Positions 21,826 to 32,500 of a stretch of DNA of 40,530 nt are shown in pieces (within the stretch, counting starts at the first letter, position 1; every line of letters starts with the position of its first letter). This stretch comes from Hepatocystis sp. ex Piliocolobus tephrosceles (Eukaryota; Apicomplexa; Aconoidasida; Haemosporida; Plasmodiidae), in the NCBI GenBank assembly GCA_902459845.2, contig CABPSV020000044.1:1-40530 (forward strand), given 5' to 3'. The notes beneath the pieces are model-generated. The model did not search any database, was not told the DNA's origin, and saw only the letters and a program-made list of their open reading frames with translations. The position numbers and the translations under genes are program-made.

Positions 21826-22518
21826 GAATGTGAAACACGTATAGTTAGTCATTATTTTATTAACACTAAAATATACATGTAAGTTTTTGATCTATTTTTT
21901 TTTGATAATAATATCTTATTACATAAAAATAATAGAATATACTTTTTTTTTTTAATTTTAACATGTGCAAACGCTTCGCACTTGTTAAAAAAACAAATGA
22001 TGTTATTTTATCATTTAGTTATATACACGGGAGTGTGCACATAAATAAATATATAATGAATCAGTCTGCTAAGTATTTTTTAAAACATTAAAAAAACCGT
22101 ATTTGTGCGTTTTATGCGTTATATAATGCGTATATTATTTTATTTCTTTTTTAGTACGTAATTTTTTTTTTTTTTTTTTAGTTTAATCTATTAATTAATA
22201 ATTTTATAAATTTTCGTTTTACACATTAAAATGTATAGCAACCTAAAAAATATATATCAACCTAAAAAAATATATATCAATGCTAAATATTTGATATTTT
22301 TAAATGCTTGCAAGTTTTAATAAAAACATTATATTTGTTTTTCGTAATGCATTTAAACATAGTTCATTTTTTTTAAAACGTTTAAAAAAAAAAAGAAATA
22401 AAATAAAATAAATGAATGAATAAATAAGCAAATAGGCGAATAAATAAAGAAGCAAATATACGAATGAATAAATGAGTAAATAAAACAACTTATTTATTTT
22501 ATTTTATTTTTTTTAAAT
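21532..22518. other. Intergenic between Urm1 and the four-helix membrane protein
   Basis: AT-rich spacer with a TA microsatellite (21660-21686), T runs (21799-21825, 22159-22179), a near-duplicate of cctaaaaaatatatatcaa (22241-22278) and (GAAT/AAAT)-type repeats (22400-22490). The open frames in it are low-complexity translations. The short inverted pair gtgc...gcac near 21965-21982 is too small to call an RNA. Confidence 0.55.
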
Positions 22519-23283
22519 ATGAAAAATTTGGATATTCTATTTAATAAGCCACCAATAATAAGAAGGCCTATTCTAGTAATTTGCAACCCTCTTCGGAAAT
22601 GGTACATAATTTTAGCAACAGGATATGGCATTTTAGGTTTCCTATCGTATGGTTTATTTATATATACGAAGATAGCCCATTTACTATGTAAACCTTTATT
22701 CAATGTATTATATAAATTATCTTTATTAATAGGTATAAAAAAATAATATCTTAATAATACACTATTTTATTTTTTTGTGAATGGCTATGATTAGTAATGT
22801 TAGGTAGTTTATTTGACTGCTTTTTTCATGTGCTTATTTGTTTTTTTAAATAATTAACGTAAATAATAATATATATATATATATAAGCACGTATATACAT
22901 ACACATGTATGCATTTACATGTGTATTATTTTTAAGCTATATCGTACGTATTGACCCTTTATTATGCTATTATTAGTTGTCGAGAGAATGATACTGAAAA
23001 GGGTTGGAAAACGATGACTACATTTTCAGTTGTTTTTTCAGTTTTAGACATTGTCTCCAGTTGTTTTGGTATTTATTCACTATATACTATTGTTTTTATA
23101 GTATTCAAAAAAGTTACAGGTATATATGATTGTTCTTGTGTCAAAGCTATTTTCCTTTTTATATGTAATGCTTTTTTAATTTATCTTCATTTGACTTTTG
23201 CTATTATTAGTATTATTGTGAATTCAAATGTTTCAAAATATGTTGATGAACAATTAAAAAATAATATAGTTACTATTATATAA
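22519..23283 (+). CDS. Probable four-helix membrane protein, two exons
   Basis: The best model is exon 1 22519-22732 and exon 2 22937-23283, intron GTATAAAA...TTATTTTTAAG (204 bp); phases fit and the product is 186 aa. The join makes one continuous hydrophobic helix (LYKLSLLI + AISYVLTLYYAIIS), which supports splicing over two separate genes only 200 bp apart. Exon 1 supplies an N-terminal Pro/Arg segment (NKPPIIRRPILVICNPLRK) and a helix (WYIILATGYGILGFLSYGLFIY). Exon 2 supplies two more long helices, one before a Cys-containing loop (TGIYDCSC). There is no signal peptide. A second acceptor, tattattag at 22976, exists but its phase does not suit this donor. I cannot name the family; with Pro/Arg before the first helix, an organelle or ER membrane protein is possible. 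Confidence 0.58.
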
Positions 23284-24019
23284 ACTTTATTTTACTTTAC
23301 TTCACATGATCTATTATTTTATTATAATTTACATAAATGTCTTTTTGTAAATTTCACTACTATTTTTATAAAAATAAATAGATTTGATCATTGTTAATGC
23401 GTCCTTTTTTTTTTTTTTTTTTTTAAACTGTATTTATTCATATAATTAAATCAATAATAATACATATATTGCTGTTTTATTTGCATATACGACATAATAG
23501 TCATATGTGAAAATATAATTTTATTATTTCTTTTTACTTAAATGATTAAAAGGGTTATACGTACATTATTATTATTATTTAAAAAATAAAAGCAATAAAA
23601 AAAAAACGGAAATGTATATTTGCCTATTTTAATTATATAAAATAATTTACAAAATAAAAACTATAATACGATATTTATTTATTCCGTTTTATTTATTTAC
23701 TCCGTTTTATCCCGTTTTATTTATTTACTCCGTTTTATCCCGTTTTATTTATTTACTCCGTTTTATCCCGTTTTATTTATTTACTCCGTTTTATCCCGTT
23801 TTATTTATTTACTCCGTTTTATCCCGTTTTATTTATTTACTCCGTTTTATCCCGTTTTATTTATNNNNNNNNNNNNNNNNNNNNNNNNNNNNNNNNNNNN
23901 NNNNNNNNNNNNNNNNNNNNNNNNNNNNNNNNNNNNNNNNCCGTTTTATTTATTTACTCCGTTTTATCCCGTTTTATTTATTTACTCCCTTTTATTCCGT
24001 TTTATTTATTTACTCCGTT
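23284..24019. other. Convergent intergenic region with minisatellite and assembly gap
   Basis: The 3' ends of a plus and a minus gene face each other here. Up to about 23675 the spacer is plain AT-rich sequence; from there to the TMEM42-like stop codon it is a 28-bp minisatellite interrupted by Ns. I see no gene. Confidence 0.7.
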
Positions 24020-24035
24020 TTATTCCGATTTACTT
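23677..24035. repeat. 28-bp minisatellite spanning an N gap
   Basis: The unit is cccgttttatttatttactc followed by cgttttat, 28 bp. At least six near-perfect copies precede the gap and about three, increasingly diverged, follow it. The last diverged copy runs into the coding end of the minus-strand TMEM42-like gene, supplying its last residues and stop. Confidence 0.9.
23865..23940. other. Assembly gap (76 N)
   Basis: All bases are N. The repeat phase before (base 14 of the unit) and after (base 2) calls for a gap of 15, 43, 71 or 99 bp, so 76 is an estimate and not a measured length. Confidence 0.99.
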
Positions 24036-24466
24036 ATTCCTTTTTTGTTTTTTTCTTCGCTCTCAGTATCAGTCATACTAAGTACTAAACCTAAAAGTAT
24101 AAAGATTACTCCTATCACCCAAAAAAAATTTCTTTTATCATTGAAAAATAATATACCCAATATAGCGCTTAACAAGAAATTTAAACTAAAATTAAGAATA
24201 GTTGCTAAAAAAGCAGAATTATTTTTCATTAATAAAATATAGTACTTAACCATTAATATATTAAAGATAAAAAACAAAATAAAGTTAAATACTCTTACTA
24301 TTACTTCAACAAATGTTATATTTATAGATCCTAAATTATTTATCGCACTAAATATTAGTGATCCTTTTTTAAAAAAAACAGAAGCTAGTGTTCCACACAT
24401 GCTACTAATTAAAGAATTCTTAATATCAGAATTCCATATAGATTGTCCCAAACGGTTTATGTTCAT
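24020..24466 (-). CDS. TMEM42/EamA-like four-helix membrane protein
   Basis: 148 aa from the ATG at 24466; an in-frame stop lies just upstream. Hydropathy gives four helices: about 18-40 (after ISSMCGTLASVFFKKGS), 50-76, 82-107 and 110-131, with a charged tail (TDTESEEKNKK). The order matches half of a drug/metabolite transporter (EamA) fold as seen in the TMEM42 family: a Gly/Ala/Ser helix with a Lys (GTLASVFFKKGS), then LNFSLNFLLSAILGILFF-type helix 3, then WVIGVIFILLGLVL. Family members of this size probably work as dimers; their substrate is unknown. The gene reads on the same strand as the small protein upstream, and its ATG overlaps that stop codon. The C-terminal residues come from a diverged 28-bp repeat. 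Confidence 0.78.
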   Translation of the reverse strand: MNINRLGQSIWNSDIKNSLISSMCGTLASVFFKKGSLIFSAINNLGSINITFVEVIVRVFNFILFFIFNILMVKYYILLMKNNSAFLATILNFSLNFLLSAILGILFFNDKRNFFWVIGVIFILLGLVLSMTDTESEEKNKKGISKSE

Positions 24467-24617
24467 TTTGGATGTTTACTATTTAACTGAAAAAAAGTAA
24501 AAAAAAAATTATACACATATAAACGTACATAACTCATGCAATTATGTATATATAAATGCATAAATGAAACATGGATGCATAAGTGTGAATAGTAAAATGT
24601 ATACAGACAAAAAAAGC

Positions 24618-24656
<39 letters not shown>

Positions 24657-25362
24657 TTCATGTATATATATTATCACTTACAAAAAAAAGGGTATTTTGA
24701 ATATTGGTAAACAGGTTAGAATAGAAGTTATATATTATATTTTTGTTTTGACAATTTATGTTAAAAGGGTTAGGAAATCGCTTTGTATGTAGGGGTGTTG
24801 GATTTATTTGTTGAATAGATTTTTTAGAATATTTTGGTTTTGCACCCATCCTTTCTTTAAACAGTTGTGTAAACTCATCTATTTATGTTGAAGCCAAAAA
24901 AAAAAAAATATATAAAATAAAAAAAGGTAAAAATAGTAAATAAATAAGATAAGTAGTAGTTTAGATTAAATCAACAGAAAATAAGACAAACTACATAATA
25001 AATAATGTAAAAAAAAAAAAAAAAAAAGTGTATTACATAATATTACATATAAAAGTAATTCCATTCAATGATAAAAAAAAAAAATATATTATTATTTTGA
25101 TAATTTTTTAATAAGTAACAAATTAATATATACACGTTTAAGTATGTATTTTGTTTTACTTTTTCATTTATTTATTTGTTTTTTTATTTTTTTTTTTTTT
25201 TTTTTTTTTATTTGTTTATTTTTTTTTTTTTTTTATTTATTTTTTTTTACAGAATGACTGCTTAAAATTTTCTTTTTTACACATACCAATTTCATTTTGC
25301 TTTAGTGAACAAATGATCTCAGCTAGATTTTTAATTTTTTTGTTTTCAATTTTTTTACTCAT
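24463..25362 (-). CDS. Small three-exon protein, 98 aa
   Basis: Three minus-strand exons can be joined: 25362-25287 (MSKKIENKKIKNLAEIIC...), 24878-24682 and 24486-24463. Introns are GTATGT...AAATAG (25286-24879) and GTAAGT...TTTTTTTCAG (24681-24487); all phases fit, giving 98 aa and TGA at 24465-24463. The two GTAAGT/GTATGT donors and the long T tract before CAG are strong. The start, with LAEIICSL, EIDEFTQLFKERMG and then a basic Lys/Ser/Pro stretch, is a helix-turn-helix pattern that loosely recalls the N-terminal domain of ribosomal L7/L12 proteins, but the C-terminal domain of that family is missing, so this is a weak guess. The middle is Asn/Tyr-rich. The function is unknown. The third exon could be different if the transcript is spliced into the TMEM42-like frame. 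Confidence 0.62.
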
Positions 25363-26187
25363 TTTGTCCTAAAATTAATTAAAACTTCTCTGTTGCTTTA
25401 AATAATTTTTATTAAAAAGAGTTTGACTAAACGTATGTATAATACGTGCACGTACGTATTTATGCATATACGCATGTACAAACATATGTTCACATAGTTA
25501 TAAAAAAAAAAAAAATTAATTTTAATAAAGTTGAACAAAATGCTATAAATACGAACTCAACAAAAAATAAAACAAATGTCTATAAATAAGTAAAATAAAA
25601 AAAAATTAATTTTAATAAAGTTGAACAAAATGCGATAAATACGAACTCAACAAAAAATAAAACAAATGTCTATAAATAAGTAAAATAAAAAAAAATTAAA
25701 AATAAATAAAAAAAAATGAAAGAAAAAAAAAAAAAAAAAAAAAATCGACAAGGGATGCTACACTTAAAAAAATATACGTGCGCACCTATTTATACAATAA
25801 AATAAAAATATCGAGTAAAAATAAATGAAAATTTGGCACTGATAATTGTTATATACATCAAAAGGGTGAATGGAAAAAGAATAACACATGAATTCAATTT
25901 TACATAAAAAAACATAAATATATATATATATATATATGTATGAGCCATGTTTTAACTAATAAAACACAAAAAGAGTAAGCATATATACAAATTAAGAAAT
26001 ATGAACATATACTAAACACGTACAAAACAAAGAATAATAGATTCAAAGCATTGTGCATATTTTGTATGATGAAAAGAAAAAAACACCCGTTTGCTACATG
26101 TTTGAACATTTACATATAAAAAAGGAATGCAAATTAATAATATTCATTTAATTATTTATAAAAACATCCATCAAATCGTTTGCGTAC

Positions 26188-26221
<34 letters not shown>

Positions 26222-26371
26222 GCTTCATCTAAAGTTAACATAAGTACGGAAAAAAAATAAAAATTCATATATATGGCATATGCCCGGATACATTTACGAA
26301 AAAATGCGGAATATGTTAATAATTAACTCATTAAAAATATACACTTTAATTCGTTCACTTTTTTTTCATTT

Positions 26372-26415
<44 letters not shown>

Positions 26416-26541
26416 ACAATATATTTACTTGGAACAGTAAACTGTACATATATGTACAATACACATACATACATGTATACCTATAAACATAGATACAAGT
26501 ATCTTCATGTAAACACATTCGTGAGATGCACCTTCCACATG
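25363..26541. other. Intergenic between guanylyl cyclase 3' end and small gene
   Basis: This is the 5' region of the small three-exon gene and the 3' flank of the cyclase gene, both on the minus strand. It holds a 90-bp tandem duplication, a TA microsatellite (26189-26217), a poly-A run (25728-25744) and a T run of about 40 (26372-26412). The frames at 25900-26109 (minus) and 26280-26486 (plus) are hydrophobic translations of AT-rich sequence and are not called. Confidence 0.55.
25511..25690. repeat. 90-bp tandem duplication
   Basis: Two copies of a 90-bp unit stand head to tail (offset 90 bp, for example ttgaacaaaatgc at 25531 and 25621). They differ at one base (t to g at 25543 versus 25633), which marks a recent duplication. 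Confidence 0.9.
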
Positions 26542-29500
26542 TCACTCCTCATCATCCATACTTATATAATATAAATCATTTTTAAACGTTTTTTTCTTTC
26601 CATAGGAGCTAAGTTGACGATTTGACAAGGAGGACGGATTATAAGTTTTACTTCCGAAAATTTTTTTTCCTAAATTGCGATCGTTTACACTTTTTCTATT
26701 AACTATATAATTTTTATTATGTATAATTTTCGAATTGTTTATTGTATCAATTTCTTTTTTATCTGTTATAATAAAAGATTTTACATCTTTATAAATAACT
26801 CGAACAGTTACATTAGGTTTAAAAGTAAATCTATTTTTATATTGTTGTAATAAAAAGCTTTTTAACGTTTCTGATACATTAATTTTTCCTGGTATACCAT
26901 TACATTCCATTAAGTTTCCTGTTAATACATCTATTCCCCATAAGTCATATCTTAAACGACCTGATCCGATAACACCACCTACACAAGAACCATAATGTAA
27001 ACCTATTCTCATATTTAAACTAGGTATATGTAACTTTTCTCTAATTTCTTTTATTATTCGAATCATTGCGTGTGCCATTTCTAAAACACGTTCTGTTCCA
27101 TCTACTGGATCATAATCCTCATTATCCTCTGTTACAGGTTCACTTATAGCTACATATGCATCACCAATCGTACATAATTTATATAAGCCATATTTTGTAC
27201 TATCATTATCAAATTTTGCAAATAATTTTTGTAACAACAATAACACTTCAGATGCATCAACTCCATTTGCCCAAGAAGTAAAACCACAAATATCGGCAAA
27301 TAAAAAAGTAAGTCTATCATGAGTATATGCTAATTTTAATCTATCTTGTTGAAATTCTTCTAATACTTGTTTGGGTAACATATCATTTAATAATTCGGTT
27401 GCTCTGTTTTCTGTTTTTTTAGCACTCTCATTAGCAAAAAACGTTCTTCTGTCAATCGATTCTTTACAATACGTAGATATTAAATTAAAACAAACATACC
27501 ATGGTATTAACATAACGGTCGAATCAGTTGTCAATGTTTTTACAACACTAGTAGATATAAAAGTTAATGACATAGTAATAAATAACAAATCAACTAATAT
27601 ACATGTTTGAAACAACATACCAGTATTATGGTGCAAAATAACTAAATAAAAAAATAACTCGATCGTATCATTCGTCATCCACATTGTATAGGACGCTTTG
27701 GCATCTTGGTCAGTTACAGACCACATATATGCAACTGAAAAAACACATGCAGCAGATATTAATAACAAATTTAAAAAAAATATCATCCATTTGATATTTA
27801 ACAAAGAAGATACTTCAGGTCTTGTTCTATAATGAAATAATAACCACAACATAAAACCAGCATATGTATAAACTGATCGAACAGACCAATAAGCTAAATA
27901 ATTAATTTGAAAAATCTGAGTTGTTCTTTTATGATCAACAAACGTTATTGGTACTGTACTTGATAATAACGACTGTGTGACAAATGTAACCAAAAATATT
28001 ATTAACGCTTGTTCAATAGAATTTATGTTAGATTTATTACTGTAAAAATGAACTCGATATTTTTCTTCCATATTTTTATCACTAAATTTTAAAAATATCC
28101 AATCACTATTTATAAAAATTAGTTTGTTGTTTTTATTTTGTTGGCTATTTTCTCTTTTATTTATAGTGTCGTAATGTGTTTTTCCGTTATGGCTGTGTAC
28201 ATGCGTATCGTTCATTTTTTCCTCATAGTTATTGACTTGTCCTTTTTTAAAATAATTTAACAAAGGACCAAAACAAGTACAAATATTTGTCAACCAACAC
28301 AATGTTCTTTCTTTATAACCTGTATTTGCTTCTACCACAATTTCTTCATTATTTTTTTTCTCCTGTTTTATTTTTTTAATATAATTAGATCTTATATTGT
28401 TTAACATTTTGTGGTATGATACATGATTTACATGTTCCTCATTAATACATTCATTTGGTGCACAATAAATTTGATTACAACTAATACAACGTCTATTACA
28501 TAACTGAATATTTTTCAAATCATCCTCCTGATTATCTCCTACATCTGTATTCATAAAGTTATTTATATTATGAATATGATATTGTTCTAACACACTTTTT
28601 ACACGTGCTGATTTACTGTTGTTATGTGTAACACTTTCTGTATCTTTTTTTACTAAACTTTCATTTAAAAAGTGTAATGAGCTATTTAATGAATATTTTT
28701 TCATACTAAAATCTAAGTCTCTTGTTTCTTCAGCACCTTTAGGTTGATCAAAAAATTGATTCATATGCATATGAGAATCATTATGTAATCCATTATTTAA
28801 AATTGACATATTTAAAACCTCTTTTTGTCGTGATTGATGACCAACAGCTGATCCAATTTTTAAATTTCTTAATTTTATAATATCATAGTAATGTGTATTA
28901 ATATCTCTTATATTTTCATTTGACAAATCACTAAAGGATAAATCTTTCAAATTAATATAATTATGTATATCATTATTATCATTACTGTACTCGTCCTCAT
29001 AATAATAATCATCTTCCGAGTAATAATTTTTATCAACATTGTCATTAGCTACGTTATTATCAGGACCATTTTCTGAATTATTACTATTGTGTATGTTGAT
29101 ATCGTTGGAATATGTTTTATTCAACATGTCTTCGTTTGTTGCATTCTTTTGATTAACACACACATTAAGTGATGTTTTGGTATTATTATAATATGTACTT
29201 TCGTTCATATTATTACCATCACCGCTTATTTTGCTTATATCATTACTTTTATCTATACAATTACTATTTTTCATAGAGTTAGTATCTTTTTTAACCTGTT
29301 TATACTTTTTTTTTTTTTTTTTTCTATTTTTATTTTCACCCACAAACGGATAATTCAAACCAATAACATTTGTCAACAAATAAGTCACCATTACACCTTT
29401 TCCTTTTATTTGTGTTTCTTTTCTATCATAAATTAATGTTTTATCATCTTTAACTAAATTGTATGTAGCCTCTGAAATATGAATATAATCCGCTTTTCCA

Positions 29501-32500
29501 GTAGTTTTCATCCTAGATGCAGTGTTAATAGTATCACCAAAAAGGGCATACTGTGGTTTTTTAGAACCAACGACACCTGCTATAATTCGACCAGAATTTA
29601 TTCCAATTTTTACTCTAATTCTAGTTGGTCTATTTTCTTCCACCTTTTCTTTAATTTTATTTTTTTGCATTTTATTCAAATTGGAAGTAGTAGAATTACC
29701 TTTTCCATCGACATTATCTTCATTATCGTCTTCATCATAATCCAATGTAGTATTATAATCTGCAGTTTGCTGATCATTAAAGTTATTACTATTATAACCC
29801 TTTTTAAATATATCTTTTGTTTTTTCATATTTAATATGACTACTAACGTTTAAAATTGATAAAGCAAAATCAATAGAATCATGTGCATCTTCCTTACCTT
29901 TATGTTCTCTATTATATTCACCATCTGTTCTTTTTGCTAATCCACATGCAGCTAAATAAGTTTCAAAAACAGTTTCAATTTTTGTACAATTAAATTGTTC
30001 AGTACATTTATCAAAACATAAAAATAGTCTATCTAACACTTCTACTAATCTAGTAGGTTCAAGACTTGCAACTATATTCTGAAAATCATAAATATCACAA
30101 AAAATAATAGTTACAGTTTCTATATCTTCTGCTTGTAATGACACAGGAATACCTTCTTCGTTTAACTCTGAGTAAATCATTTCATCAACAACAAAAGATG
30201 GTAACATTGTGTTTAATATTTCTCTTTGTTTTCTCTTTGACGATTCGACTGAATATTCTAGTAAAAAGTTTTTTCTTTGATTATACTCCAAACGATACCC
30301 AACAAAACCAATAAAAACGTCAACCCCAATAAACAAAGGTATATAATGTGCTAAACCCTTTTTATCTAATAAAGTATTTCCTTTAAATCTTATTATAAAG
30401 AGAACTAAAAATATCGTATTACACAAAACAGCATTAACAAAAGGTAGTCTTAAAATAACAAACGTATAGAGAGGAAAAAGAACTGCTTGGAAAACTCCAT
30501 TAATATGAGTAATAGAATACGATACAACATGATGCATAATAATTAATGCCACAATTGCACTTATAATTTTATTAAAATTTTCTATAAATAAATTTGGAAA
30601 AAATGTAATAACTGCAGCAGCTACTAAAACTAATTCTAACAATAAAGACAAAATGAATAAAAGTAAATTTGATGAATCTTGTGATGCGATTTTCCATGAA
30701 TCAGTTAATACACTTTCTAACTTCCATATGTATAAAAAAAAAACAGCTAATAAAAGAAAAATAAAACGATACCAAGGTGTAAATGCTTTATAAAATTTAT
30801 TTTTTTTATGTATTCGAAAAGCTGATTCTAGTTGCATATCTTTAAATGCTAGAGTAAATTTATTAATTAAACTACCAACTTTTACTATTTCTTTATGTGC
30901 ATTCTCATTTATATTTTGTTTCTTTTTTCTTTTTCTATTGATATTATCATCGTCCATATTATCATCATCGCTCTCAACATCATCATTGTTTAAACTCTCA
31001 CCACTATCATAAGAAAACTCAGAACTTTGTTCGTCCATATAATATTCAGACTTATTCTGAATAATACAATAATTTCTTCTATTCACATCTAACGGTTCAG
31101 GTATATTTTCCATACGTTCATTATTTTGAAAAATTATATACTCTTCATTAATTCGAAATTTTTTACCATGTGGTAATAAATGTAATAAAAACTTATTTTT
31201 AAGTGGGTTTAAAAAACTTTTCATTTCGCTCATAACGGGTTTATCTATTTTGTGATAAATGTCATCGTGTTCATCTGATTTGTCACCATAAGTAACATTA
31301 TCATCATTTGTATTATAATCATAACTACTAACAAGAGTATTATCATTGTTATAATCGTTCATAAAGTTGTTATTTTTTTTGAAATTATATTTACTATAAG
31401 TTTTTCCTGATTCGTTTTCCCCATATATAAGATTCTCTTTCTTTTTTTTTACATTATTTTCATATTTTATTTTTTCTAACATATTGCTTTTGTAATTGTT
31501 AGGTTTTATATATTTCACTTCATCTAAGATAGTAGTTTCGTACGAATCACTTCTATTATCTAACTTGTTAAATTCGTGACCATTATTTAGCTTATTCAAT
31601 TTATTCCGATTAGTTAATTTGTTCTGATAAACCAACTCATTACAATTGTTTATTTTTTTTGATTCCGTATCAGATACCATACCGTTCTCCAATTTATTCT
31701 CTTCATTATCTTTATCAACTTCTTTCATATTTTTTTTTTTCCGTCCATTCACCATGTATGTGTCTTGATTTTGAAAACCTTTTTTTAATTCATTACTCTT
31801 ATCTTCATGTATTTTATTGTTTGTCTTAATTGCTGATTTTTTTTTTTTTATTTCATTTGTCGTTGCATCTGTTTTTTCGTTCTGATTGTGCTCATTTGTT
31901 CGATTCGCGTTCTTTTGGTCGTCACCTTTTTTCTTGTCCTTGTTATTGTTCCATCTTTCATCATCTTTGACCTTTTTTAACTTACGCTCCAAAATTCTAT
32001 TCTTACTCCTACTTCTATCTCTGTCGTTATTCCTATCTCTGTCGTTGCTCCTATCTCTGTCGTTACTCATATTTTCCATTGCATGCACTGCCTCTTGTGA
32101 TAGAATATTTTTTCTTTCACTCACAGCTTCTGTATTATCAAAACTAGCAGTAACATTATTATAATCCATATCAAAGATTTTGTTTGCACTATTATCGCTA
32201 ATTTTGAGATTTTCCATTTCCTTGAACTGTTTGAGAATAAAATCGTTTTTAAAATTGCATTTTTGACCACTTCCACCATTACCACCACTTCCACCATTAC
32301 CACCACTTCCACCATTACCACCATTACCACCATTACCACCACTTCCACCATTACCACCATTACCACCATTACCACCATTACCACTACTACCACCATTACC
32401 ACCATTTCCACTACTACCACCATTACCACCACTTCCATCATTACCACCACTTCCATCATTACCACCATTACCACCACTTCCACCACTACCACCACTACCA

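Noticed and set aside
25900..26109. Minus-strand 69-aa hydrophobic frame with an ATG
   Set aside because: Composition follows the AT-rich background, and part of it is a TA microsatellite. No neighbour exon or family pattern supports it.
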